Assembly: GCF_000524195.1 (NCBI RefSeq)
Contig: NW_020170485.1
Coordinates: forward strand, 151,208-215,207
Origin: Echinococcus granulosus
Lineage: Eukaryota; Platyhelminthes; Cestoda; Cyclophyllidea; Taeniidae
DNA length: 64,000 nucleotides
Reading direction: 5' to 3'
Shown here in pieces: positions 24,901-37,000 of this stretch; the first letter of the stretch is position 1, and the number at the start of each line of letters is the position of its first letter. The notes under the pieces are model-generated. The model was not told the origin of the DNA. It saw nothing but the letters and a program-made list of their open reading frames with translations, and did not search any database. The position numbers and the translations under genes are program-made.

Positions 24901-27630
24901 AATGACAACTTTTATTTTTTCAGTAAGAAGAACCCTTAAAACATTATTTTTTTAATCCTCACTTAAAATTAATTTCCTTTACATTTCGTATTTTTCACAC
25001 TGTACGCCGATTGGCTAAAAGGCAGAAAAAATTGTGGAATTTTCTACTTTTTTTCCGGTCCCACCACTGACGTTATTTGACCCTACTTATGACAAAAAAC
25101 AACAGCTTGTCATTTTTGATGTTGATTTAGCACCTTCTTTGCACGTGAACAGTTAACACGATTGTTTTTGCTGCAGCCATTTGATCACTTCAACGGTTTT
25201 ACCCTCTTTACTATCTCTTAAATGACTTTATACACTTTATTGAAACACTTTTGAGTGGGGTAAATTATTTTTACTACTCGTAAGGTCGTTGCTAACAGTT
25301 CAAGTTAGGCTATTTAGTCTCTTCCGTAGTAGTTAATCATGTCACTGGCGAGAAGTTAGCCCAATGGATTCGGAGCCTTTGGAGAAGGTTTAACAAGAAA
25401 GAGATTGCAAATTGCATTTGCATATCTTGCAAATAAAATTAAATCACCAATGACAGGCATAAATGAACAGGATAGAATAGCACACACGAATAAATTTGCT
25501 TTTCTAATAAAGTAACTTGCAAATCTCGATGCTCCTCCGAGATCTATGTCACCGTCATGGAAGTCGAACCATAGCACATTCAAAAGTAATTGCCATGGTG
25601 ACTCTACTATCATCCATTGCAGTTGAGTGATTGGATCAAAGGTCATTTGTGTTTCTTTTTCCCTCATAATGGAGATGGGACTTTTATCTCGAAAAACTAG
25701 TAGTAACACATTTTAGCAAAATCTGATCAGGTGACCTTGTCACGACCTGTCTTGCCAAAAGGTATTAAAAGAATGCAGTTTGAGGCCTTCACTGATATTT
25801 TGACACTCTGTTCATCTACTTGGGCTCTAATGAGGTGTAGCATAAATGTACCGTCACCGTATTCTTCACAAAGGCGAAAGGGGTCAAACCTGCCTACCTC
25901 ACCTACATAATACTACCAGGGGCACGATCGGAAAGTCGCTCACAGATCTGCTGATAGTCTAACAGCCTGAGTGTTGACAAGCACTACGTAGCTGACTCCG
26001 TTTGATCCTCGGAGGTTACGCCTCAGCAATCGATGTGACAGCAGGTGCCTGCGTGCATGCTTGCTTGCGTGTGTAAAACCACCTTAGCCACCAATCAGAG
26101 GCGAGTAAATTGGGTTTGGTTGACAATTTACGAGTCTGTACGTGTACTTCACTTTAATTATTTCACACCTTGAGTAAGTTGTCACCCCTTCATAAAGATA
26201 TGTGCTTTTTCCCCTTTTGGATTGGTCCAAAATTATTTGTGTGTCGCTTTCTACTTATTTGCGAATTGCTGATTATAAGTAGTATGTCTTCCCCCTTCTT
26301 CCTTAAGTGGTACGTTTTTAAATAATTACAAATTTAAGTCTGCCCTTCTCATATTCCAGGGTAGTTTTAGAGGGGCTTTTGCGGAGAAAATAGTTGGTAA
26401 TAGAGGAATGTGATGATTTTTTCTTACTTGATTGGGGATTTTTAAGTCATGCCATTCGACTGACTCATGTTAACATCGCGCGGGGTGGTTTCGACAATAT
26501 CACCTATTTGACAGTTGTGCATTTCGATCATGTGAAAGTACTTTGGGTGGTGTGGTTTTTGATACTGAATTTGGGCGCAAGTCATGGGCACGTGCTCCCC
26601 ATCTCCCCTTCACCGCCTCTTAACTGTTTGCAAGGTGGCGTCAGGCGCTCAAAAATCTATAAATACGCATATGTGGCTTTTGATACGGTTACTGAATGGG
26701 TTCCTTGAGTTGCCTTTATTCACTTCGAACTGGAGATGATGAACTGCAGGCATTGACGAGTTAGTCCTCGACACTGAAGATGAATTGGGTGGGAAGCCCT
26801 TTTAATAGCCCTCCAAACCTATTAGCTTGGAGAGGAGCTGTATCAGGCTAGAGCCAGGAAGTGACACTGTTCCAACTATCTACCCATTCGTCGATGAGAT
26901 TCATAAGCCGGCATTTTAAACCTGTCCTCAATGCTCGATCCTGCGAACCCCAGGAGGGATAGAACAGCCCTGATATTCATAAAATTAGGGTGCACCCACT
27001 GGCCACATTCCTAATTGTGAGTTACAGTTTTGGCTATAATGAGATAACACAGGAATTCGTAAACTTTGCCGAAGAGCCGTAATAATTTCAACATCTTGCT
27101 GCTTAAAAAAGAATATTCCCCATAATTTATGATCATCCCGAGTTTTTTTACACCCATTTAACTACGTTTCGGTGGAAGGAGTGTTTATGTGACTTTGTTG
27201 GTTGAGTTGTTGACTTTCGTACTGAAATAATTCTAGCCTTAAAAGGAGAATAAGCCTCCTCAACAAAAGCTCCTCGAGCCCTGTCGGTATTGCGCTACTT
27301 ACCTTTTTAAGTAGTAAACACTCTCTATCATCCGTCTTTTTATTCCATTTTCTATTTTTTCCCAAAAAGAAGCTTAGTTTTATAATTTATAAGGCATAGA
27401 GGCATGGAAAAGAACAAAATGAGCAAGAATGAGGGAAAGACGTCACCTCCTGATATTTATTGTGAAGTAGACGTGAAGGGGGTCGAGGGAGGGGGAAGAG
27501 GTTGACATCTCAATCTCAAGTGGGCATTTGCAATCCCCGGCTGTTAATAGAAGGCCAAACTGGGACCGTTGCTGCAAAAAGGGTGAAGTTAATCCAAACT
27601 AGAGAGTTTAATTAAAGGAGCATAAAATGT
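21906..27630. other. Intergenic, no gene seen
   Basis: AT-rich sequence with only short frames. The longest, minus 25356-25709 (117 codons), has no recognisable content or splice support. A possible diverged repeat fragment begins near 22350 (CAGTAGGGCTAGAAAGCCAG). Confidence 0.35.
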
Positions 27631-27635
27631 CGTAG

Positions 27636-27860
27636 TTGTCCATCTCTCCACCCTCTCACCCACCCGCCTACCTAACTACCAACATACACACAGGCAGACA
27701 TGCACACTTGCCTGCATACACGCCGACAAACAGGTGGACGGGCAGACAGACGAACAACCAGATAGACCTGGAGACAGGTGCACGGACAAACGAACGGGCA
27801 AAGGTACAGAGGCGCCGACAGACGGACCGCATGTCTGCATGTCTGCCTATGTAGTCACCC
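27636..27860. repeat. CAGA/ACGG-type degenerate tetranucleotide satellite
   Basis: About 220 bases of imperfect four-base periodicity moving from CACC/CTAC through CAGA and ACGG to GTCTGC. Both strands are open over most of it as a result. The peptides are repeat translations, not proteins. Confidence 0.75.
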
Positions 27861-28283
27861 CTCATGCGTCACCATCTTTCTGACTACCAACCATTTGCCC
27901 ATCCAAATTATCTACATCCTTTTTTCCTCCTTGTTTGACAATGACATGGCTAGTGTAAGCTTTATATGGGGAAATTTTTGGCGGTCACGTTTTTTTTCAA
28001 GCTAGGCTGGATGATTTGATAATGCGGTTGAGTTGCAATAAATTTAAACAATTAGGGGAAGATTTCTGGTAAGTTTTACCTAAATGTTGCCGCGGGAGCA
28101 CGGCAACCCAGAGAGTTAATTCACTTTGATTATGATCATCAATTAAGACTCAGGAAAAATTCGCAAAGTGAAATTTTAATGCTAATAATTATAAACTGAA
28201 ATTATTTAATTTGAAAAGTGTTGTGGCGTTGTTCAGATCAACGAAAAAATAAAAGTGGTACATAGAGGAAAAGGAAATGGTTG

Positions 28284-29090
28284 TCCATCGCGTATCCAAA
28301 TCATACCCATCCCTTATCCACGGAATGCCCATTTCGACAAGTATGCAGCCATCGGTCCTCTAGCTATTCATCCATCAGGCATCAATCCCGTATCCAACCA
28401 CCTATCCATCCCGTAACCATCCATCCTGTTATACATTCATCTAACAAATAATCCATCCATCTATCCCTCCGTCCCGTATCCACCCATTTATCCACCCATT
28501 CATCTATTCATCCATCCATCTATCTATCCTGTATTCCTCCATCCATCCTCTATCCACCCGTCCATCAATCAATTCAACCCGTACTCACCCATCCATCCAT
28601 CCTGCATCCATCTTACCATCCTGTATCCATCGACCTATCCATCCATCCTGTATCTATCCATCCATGCACCTATTCATGATGCATCCATCCGTCCATACAT
28701 TTTATCCATATATTCATCCATATATTCATCCAGGTATACATTCATCCATCCATTCCTCTATCCTGTATCCATCAATCCATAATGTATCAATCCATCCATT
28801 CATCCATCCAAATTTATTCATCCATCCATTAATCCAACCCGTACTCACCCATCCATCCTGCCTCCCTCCGGCCATCCTGTATCCATCGATCTATCCGTCC
28901 ATTCATCCATGACGCATCCATCCTGTATCCAGCCATCGATCCAACCTCCATCCAGCCATCCATCCGTCCGTTCATCCATCCTTCCATTCATCCACCCATC
29001 TATTCATCCATCTTTCCATTCATCCATCCACCCATCCATCTGTGACGCATCTATCCATCCATCCTGTATACATCCATCCATCCCTTCACA
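28284..29090. repeat. ATCC tetranucleotide satellite with higher-order unit
   Basis: About 800 bases of degenerate (ATCC)n. The tract is broken at irregular intervals by CCTGTATCC or CCCGTATCC, giving a higher-order pattern in which runs of ATCC alternate with CATCCTGTATCC (seen near 28527, 28617, 28761, 28873, 28919 and 29060). Open frames through it read as His-Pro-Ser-Ile repeats and are artefacts. Confidence 0.92.
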
Positions 29091-30466
29091 TTTTCCCGTG
29101 TTTTTCTGTCCTTTTTATTTATCCTTCATGCCTCCATCCGAATAACCATTTACATATCCTAGTATACCTCCGTCGACTTACACACTAAATTATCCTTTTT
29201 TAACCACCCGTTCATTTATCCACTCAATCAACAACGCGAATATCATTTTATCCAAACCATTTTATTTTCTTGATCTATCCTAATCTCACCTGAGAAAATT
29301 CACTGACACTTAACCAAATTTCACTTTTCTAAATATTACTTTTGATTAAAATGTTACTTCTCGCAAGGTGTCATGACACTGCGTGACAGCGTGGCGATCC
29401 AAAGTGCCTCCACAATTTAGGCGATCAATAAACCTAAGAGGCGAAGAATCGATTTTTGGGTTCTTGCCACAGCAGTGACTACACGCACGCACCTACGCGT
29501 GCGTGAATGCGTGTGTGCGTGCGGGTGACCCACAGCAGGCCCTGGGACGTCGCGTCCGCTAACTCGTCCATTGCCCGTCCCTGTTGGCACATTCCATGGG
29601 TACAGTAAAGCAAATTTGCTCCTGCGCGTTCGCTCATCACATTAGCACCAAGTTAGAGGAGGGGCAATGGAACCGTCTCCTCCAGGCCTGTTTACGTCTG
29701 GTGATCAATGTTACTAACTTCTGGTTTATGCCCCTGAGGGAGATCATGCGCTAACACCTCCAGTGACCATCAAGGCAATCTAATTGTACTTTTGGGCTTA
29801 GGCCGAGTGTTTATCTCCTCCAAGCTGCTTTGCTCGGTGACAGGTTGAACAACTGCGCGTCTAGTAGTCATGCTAAATTAATGTCTGTTTCTAGTGCACC
29901 AGAAAAAGTGGGCATGCTCCAGCACCCTTAAAAAGTTGTATGTCCCTGCATCTGTAAGGCGACCTTACTAGCCTTGCTCTGAGAGGTCCTTTAACTTTTG
30001 CCTTTAAAAGCTCATCTTCAATCTTCAGTGGCTATCACAGATCACTTCGGTGATTCTGGAAGACTTCATGAAACATGTAAGAACTTAAAATTAATTAACT
30101 GAAGCACACTCGACCACGCTGAAGAGTCACCAAAAAGTTTTCACCTCCCGAATACCCCCCCCCCCCCCACCAGCCCCGGATTCCCGTGAGGTAAATAAAC
30201 AAGCTGCAAGGGACTGTTTTTCCCCCTTAAAACGATAAGTACCAAATCATGTCATTATTGCATTACGCGAGAGAAAGCTTTTGGAGAACTTTACGTTCAT
30301 CACTCAACCACGCCAAAAAAACGGCAATGATGCCATCAAAACTGCGACAAATTGAGTCACTTTTCACTCGAAATTAGTCCATAAATTGAGGAAGAGGGGA
30401 GGAAGTTAACTTGACTAGTCTCCACGGTGCTTTGAATACTAATTGAGTCAGTTTTACGTGTACACA
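29091..30466. other. PKG 5' intergenic flank
   Basis: No gene seen. Contains an alternating CACG/GCGTG stretch at about 29481-29525 and a pure C14 tract at 30165-30178. Confidence 0.4.
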
Positions 30467-30775
30467 ATGCGCTACGGAGAAAAGCGGACCCTCGAGGGCG
30501 ACGTCGGAGCAGACACGGTGATAAAACAAATGCACGACATTAACGCGCACGCACGTGCGCACTTGCATGCAAATGGATGCATGCAAAGATTCAGGCCAAT
30601 GGACAGCGTCCTATCTTTTATTGGCTATGCTAGGTTTCACCTTGAGCTACCAACCAATCACACTGTGATATGTGTTTCAGTTCTTATTGACCAATCGGGG
30701 TATTGCTATGCCACACCACTCATCATCCAATCAAACGAGGAAGAAGTTTCTGCGATTGTTTCGTATTCCCACTGA
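30467..30775 (+). CDS. Overlapping upstream ORF before PKG, uncertain
   Basis: 102 codons from ATG (MRYGEKRTLEGDVGADTVIK) in a different frame from PKG, ending 65 bases past the PKG start at 30708. If transcription starts upstream it would act as an overlapping uORF and reduce translation from ATG 30708. It could equally be chance: the GC-richer promoter sequence has few stops. Confidence 0.2.
   Translation: MRYGEKRTLEGDVGADTVIKQMHDINAHARAHLHANGCMQRFRPMDSVLSFIGYARFHLELPTNHTVICVSVLIDQSGYCYATPLIIQSNEEEVSAIVSYSH
30551..30731 (+). promoter_or_regulatory. Motif-dense candidate PKG promoter
   Basis: In order: E-box CACGTG at 30552-30557 inside the palindrome CGCACGTGCG; perfect octamer ATGCAAAT at 30567-30574; two TGCATGCA palindromes at 30564 and 30578; CCAAT boxes at 30596, 30620 (inverse), 30654, 30691 and 30727, the last already inside the coding frame. 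The cluster ends at the first PKG start codon. Motif identity is seen directly; promoter function is inferred. Confidence 0.45.
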
Positions 30776-31028
30776 CGGTAGGGGTAGTCACAGAAATCGA
30801 GCTGTTTTGAATTCCGGCTCCATTGACGCCAATTCAGGGGAGGAGCATCGAGGGATCGGAAATCACCCCCATCACGGATTGTTTAATCACACAAGGCACG
30901 AGAAACCGCAGGTTAGTCGGGTGGACAAAGCTAACAACACTCTCAGCCAGCAACAGCAACGACAGGAGCCGGTATTCAATTCGCCGGCTAAACCTCCTAG
31001 ACCGAACAAAATGGGCAATATTCACCAG
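30708..31028 (+). CDS. PRKG: PKG exon 1 (N-terminal head)
   Basis: From ATG 30708 (MPHHSSSNQTRKKFLRLFR) to donor CACCAG/GTGAGT, phase 0. Low-complexity, with a glutamine run and a proline-rich SPAKPPRPNK near the end. A second in-frame ATG at 31011 in a strong start context (AACAAAATGG) would give MGNIHQ directly before the splice site. A further alternative is an acceptor TGTGTTTCAG at 30680 making this an internal exon. The link to PKG exon 2 rests on phase, strand and composition. Confidence 0.6.
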
Positions 31029-34000
31029 GTGAGTGTAAATTTCGTATGCCCTGTCCTACACTTTTCCTACTTTGAAATGAAAAACAAGAATTCTTGTATC
31101 ACCCTGACAGATATCGATGCGGAAGCAGGTAAATTCCTCCTCTCCTGCTTTTTTACGCTTAATAACTAGACTAAGTTTGACCTTATTAACAAAAAAATCG
31201 AGTTTTCCTTATTTGTTTGCTGAAAGGAGTTGACTGACGAAACTTTTATTAAAGCATTTTGACGATATTTTAACTCCTAGTCCATTTTTCCCCCGATTTT
31301 TGCCTCAGCTATCTCATCTTCTTCCAAATAAGGCTAGACCCTGGACCATTTAGGTGTTGTGATAAGGAGTACTTACTTAATTTACTTGTTCTACGCAAAT
31401 ACGCTGGAAATGTAAACAGTAAACCTTGCACATTTTTTGAAGGTCATTCGCCACTTCCGACCTTTTAATGAACAGATCTGGTTTTAATTTAAAACAGTGA
31501 ACTTGCTAGGTTTTGTAATACTCTCCCTCTTCTACATTCCTGAAAACAGTGGCAACAAATCGTCTCACAGAAGCCGACTTAGCTTAAGAACTGGGTCTTA
31601 AGCGTCACTTCATATTTGTTATTCATCAGTTTGGCCTGTTCGTAAATCTCATTTTTTACACAAATATCACCTATTTCCACAGTTTTTAAAAATTTGTAAC
31701 CTCAAAGGGGTTTCAGCTTAAAGTCTGTAAAGCTTTTGTCTCTGTGAGTATATTCTCTCTGTATCAATAGGAAACTCTTTCCAGGTCAATCAGCTGAAGT
31801 TGTTTCAACTGTTCTACTTCCTTGTGGATTACTAAACAAAAAGTCCTGCAGAGACATCTTTCCTAAACAGCACTGATCGTGGTGTTTTTTCTACCCTTTT
31901 CCTTTGCGCAGTATCCCATTTTTTTCCCGGAAATCGTATTGTTTGCTCATCACCAGAGTTTCAAGAAAGAAACGGTACTTGCAGTTAAAATCCACCCAGT
32001 TTTCGTAACAATCTTGACAACGGGTGCGTGCTTACACACTTCTTAATCACTACTCCACTGCATTTTGATGTGTTGCGTTGTCACCAGTGACAAGGCAGTT
32101 GTTGGAATGTTTGATTTACTTAACTGCAAAGGTGGAAGCCGCTGGTTCATTCAGCCATTTCTTTTCACCACTGATGTTATTCTACAACTCACCCTGTTTC
32201 CGTGGCTAATGTTCAGGAGTAGGGTCATCTGTCACATTGTCAAACACCTTGTTTACGATGTCACGAGTTGCCTCATTTTGATTTTACAAGAGAATAGGCC
32301 AGGCCACAGGAAAGGCGATTAAACTCCTGCTACTGCTAATTCACACTTTATTTAAAATGTATTAATGCCTTTGCCACCCTTAACTTGCCACACTGCTACC
32401 CTGCCAAATGCCTTTCTTTTTTCTTTGTTAATTAACATTCCAAGCTGCCTGCTCCGCGCTGCTCCACTATTCACCGCCACGAATCATACCATTGTTAAAG
32501 TGAATTGGCGCCAAGATTATTGACAAGCCCAGAGACAAAGTAATTTTCGTAATGGGTGTAATTCTTTTACAATAATGGAGAGGAGAATAAAGAGCTTGCT
32601 GCTTTCTTTGTTTTTTGCTGGCAAATGATTACAGCCAGTGCTTGCGTCCCAAAATCACTCACCCCCCTTTTATACTTGTCTGTTGTCCGAACTAAATGTT
32701 TATTGTCCTGATTGCTCAATGCGCCACTTTTTTTTCCTGGTGCGTGTATGTACACTGGTGTGCAGGATCGCACGCCTTTTCAATTCTAAAGCGCTGCATA
32801 ACTGGACATTAGGCGTGGAGATGGTAGAGGGACGCGGTGGAGTGAAAGGATGAAATTACGCCTTTGATGACCCTTACTAGCCTCGGGGTCTCCGTCACCT
32901 CCTCTTTCTCCACTTGACGCAAAAGTGCGTGGACGGTTGTCTGAAGAGCTCACGACCTCTCTATTTGTCTCCTTTTGGGAACGTTTCTAGAGTCAAAAAT
33001 CCTGTAGTACCTCAAAATCTACTTTAAAGATGTACCCAAACTAAGATTCTACCTCAGTGCTTAAGTTATTTCTAAAAACTTGATACCTACACGGTAAAGC
33101 GGCGCAGATATTTCCTTTTATGGGTGTTATTTATGGCGGATTTTTGCATTTCTGCGTCTAAGTCTCTGTAGTGATGTTACTCTTTTAGCAATTGCTTCAC
33201 TGGTATGGGAATTTAGTTTTTCCGTAGTCATTCCATTCAATCTTTTTCGGCTTTAGTGAACCACTTTTTCATTCCTTCCATTTGAACGTTCGGAATGTCC
33301 TCCGTTCGGTACACTATATCATGAACCTTTCTAATTCGCCCTTAGATGAATGCACAATATTCTCAAACCGAAGTTAATCGCTGCTCCAGATGCACATAGT
33401 TTACTACCATTTTTGTCCCAGGATAACAGCTGTTCTGGTAAATTGTGGTGACGGCCAGTCTATCGGACAGAGGTGATCACGTGACACCTTCAGATAGGGC
33501 CATTCACTACTTTTTCCAAGAAAAATAAGCGAAAGTACTGCGGGTTTTGTGATGTTAAAATAACACTATTGTTGACATCTTTCCCTCCTCTCACATCTGC
33601 ACATTCATTTCAGCGTTTTTGTTTACCCCCAAAGTCTCTGCACGAAAGATGTTGTAGGTACAGCCTGCTACTGGTGCCCAGCATGCGCCAGTTCCTCTAG
33701 TACCTAACTCTTCACAGAAGATTGAGTTTAGTGTCCCGACGAGATGCGTATCAGGATCAGGCTGATTAAATATTTGAAGGAGCAGCTTCCGAGGCTGTGG
33801 GCTAGGTATGGAACCACCACGCCAATGACCATCACGAAAGTACAAAATTATGGGTGATCATATTTGAAATGTCGACTTCCAAATCTCTTAGATGTCTCAC
33901 CGTGCTTGCAGCCAGCCCTCTACACACAGCATAGTGAAGGAGTTAAAGAGCAACACAAAAGGACTGGATACTTGTTGGAGGTAATGTCCTTTGAAGTTCC

Positions 34001-37000
34001 TTGAAGTACTGCCAGACAGTGCGTGCTGGCACCAACGCATAAGCACGTGCCAGACTAGTTGTGGCATTTATTAAACTAAAGGCATCCTTTTTGTTTTTTT
34101 TTGACGGCTGTGGATTGTGGGTCTGTGTGTGTGTGCCTTATGTATGTACAGCCCCACCAAAAGGGTGCGTGTAAACAGTCTACCTTTAGAATCGGCTGAA
34201 GCGGAGCAGAGGTTACTTTACAATAGTTTTAAATCAGACGCATTCCTTCCACCCATTCCTCTTAAAATACACGGAACTAGAGCTGGCCCTACATTTTTTC
34301 ATCTAAGATTGGTTTTGAACAAGACAACTTCTCTGAAATGGCCTTGGACAGCGTCTCAGTCTTGGTTTACGCCTGGTTTGTCTTATCTCATGCAAAGCAG
34401 TGTCATCAGGACTCCTTGAAATCATAATAAACAACATATTTGCTGAATTTGGCCTGATGTGCTCCCTTTGAGTCGTAGACTATCAAGAATCCATGGGCAA
34501 TAAGTGTCTTTAGAATCTGATGAAGTAAGGGAAAAGCAACATTCCTCTCGCTTTGCGAGAGAATCCACGCCCACTTGGGGCACCATCGACTTCAGGATCT
34601 GCCAAAACCATTGGGAATTGATCTGTACCCATTTGGAAAATGTGGCATTGTTCAAATGGCCCTTGAGTAGTCTCTTACGCTCTCAAAGTACTGAGATCCC
34701 ACGCCTACTGCGGTTTACTCCACTTAAGAAGATCGTCATAGTCTGGCTCTTTTTCCCAGCTTTCACAGTTAAAGCCGTTTCTCTAAGAGAAATCCTACCA
34801 CCTTATTTTCTCCAAGCTGCTTTTGTCTCCACTTTACTCGGACATGTTAGCGATGGTCCAGCTGTGTCCGTTACGTGATTTAATGTGCTTGTATTTGATC
34901 TAGTTCATCGTTCGTGAAAGTCTCTTAACATTGAAGAAGACTGTTTTACTTTCTATTGTGATCTGAATCGATCCAAGATATGTCCAAACGCTGAAGATAA
35001 TGAGTCGTCTTTGTGCCACAAAAACAGAGAGGCAGAATTTAAACTGGTTCCTTTCCAGAAAGTAAAGATATAAAATCGACTGAATGGTTCTGTTTGTTTG
35101 ATGACCCTCCAAAGTGAATGTGGAGTTTGAACTCCTCCGTCTTTAGCACGGTTTGAAAATTCAGCTTAAGCTATCGCTCTCGAGTGCTCTCCTTCACTGA
35201 AAGATGAGTAGACTAGAAGTTCCTCTGTTGACTGATTTCGTGCCTTGAGGTATTGCATGCCATTCTGAATTCAGCCAATGCCTTTGTCAAGGAGACAAAG
35301 ATGATTGCTTACTCTTGAATAGGTTGATAATCGAAGTGGAGCTTCCCTAGTAATCAATCTGAAAGTCGTTGTTATTGGCGATCTACCTCCAAGGAAAATT
35401 AAAGTAGGGAAATTTCGAGGGTTTCGTATTAAACGATAAAAATTCGTGATGGGCTGGTTGGTTGAGTCATCCACCGACCAAGATTTAGTCACTTGCATCC
35501 ACGCCTGGAGGTAATGCCTCGATGACTACCTCGGACTAGACAACGTGGATTAAGCGAAGGTACTTACTCATCGAAGGTACATCTTTCAATAAACCCTTGG
35601 AGGGATGTGAATGTGTTGTTGCTTTCACCTCTTCCGCATTATTCACCAAAACGTTAGCATCATCCTGGCCCTCGCCTCCGTTTCTCATAGCTATCGCATC
35701 CTTTGACCTAGATTGACCTCATTGTTGCACCTGGGCAGCCGCATAGTATCATGCCAAATCACTATGAAAAAGACGGTTTGAAGTCATAACAATGATGTGT
35801 CGTTAAAAAGTGAATGAAATGCTTGGATTCAAAGCAAAATTTTGAGGTATTAACAATAGAACTTAGACTTGCTTGAAGAGATCAGACATATTATGTCCCC
35901 CCCCCCCCCAACATTTCATTTTTAGCCAACTCTAATTAATTTTTGGAAGCTAAAGTGAGATGACAGGAGATGAAAATGTCCTGATTGCTGAACCTCATTC
36001 GACCCCGTGAACTCTAGACGTTCGTCACGCCTCCCCACCCCCTCTCCAGTGTCAACTGCTTTGATAACGAGATGCGTGATGGTTGCCTCTTTCCATCCTT
36101 CGCCTTTTTTCTATATGGGCATTTTTTAAGACCCCAAAAGGCTTTCCACCTTTACCTAAAAGCAAATTCCATACGTAAAGTCTTTTTTTCTTTAATACAA
36201 TAAGGGTTTTTCCAGTCTTCTGCAATGGGCTGTGGAACTATACCAGTCCTTCTGTGGGCGGACACTATGGCTCTCTTCCAGACCCATGCCTTATCACCAC
36301 GAGATGACTCACATCCAGTGCAGATGGTGGGAGTCGGTGAAGGTTAACAGCAGGAGAGTTCTTAAAAGCAAACTTGCTTCCCTGTAAAAATGACCTGTTT
36401 TGCTTGTGGTAGTTCACATTCTTCTTTTCCCAGAGAAATACCAGTGCTGGGGTAAACATGCTCCTTGCTATTTTGTTGAACTAGACTGCCTTGAACTTTG
36501 CCAAGGTTGTGCGTTTTCTCGATCATTGCATACTCTTCTTTGTGCAAAAAAACACCAAGCACTCTTCTTCATTGTATCAGTGAAAATGCAACCAAAAAGG
36601 ACTTTGACACGTGAATATGGTTTGCGTAATCAAAAACGACATTTTCACACTTTCCTTCACCTCATACTCCGTAACCTTCAAAATACTGGAGTGTACTGGG
36701 CTATAGACGAGTTCAAAGCTAACAGTCAATGCTTCTGCGACTTTGTTTTTTTTTTCAAGAGTCGTCATGGCGCCTAGAGGTTGGAATTGCTCTGCATCTG
36801 TTGTGCATGGAAAACACCCATTTGATACTTGGCTTCTCTACTCGAGTACACACTTTGGCACAGATGAATTTATTGCCTCCGGCAACACACACCCAAATGC
36901 TTTTTTTTTCCATCGTTAGGGTAGAAATTCGCGTTAGACTTGCTTAGAATGGGGAATGGCATGCCAAACAGCTAAGTAGTGGGTCTCATGATACTCCTGG

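Noticed and set aside
25356..25709. 117-codon minus-strand ORF
   Set aside because: No known motif, no splice context; several frames of this length are expected by chance in 64 kb of six frames.
28664..29145. Two long plus-strand ORFs rich in His-Pro-Ser-Ile
   Set aside because: Direct translations of the ATCC satellite; four-base repeats without stops stay open in all frames.
34117..34878. Two plus-strand ORFs of 100 and 124 codons
   Set aside because: In PKG intron 1, no family similarity and no splice sites in phase. They share a short phrase (CTTTAGAATC) only.
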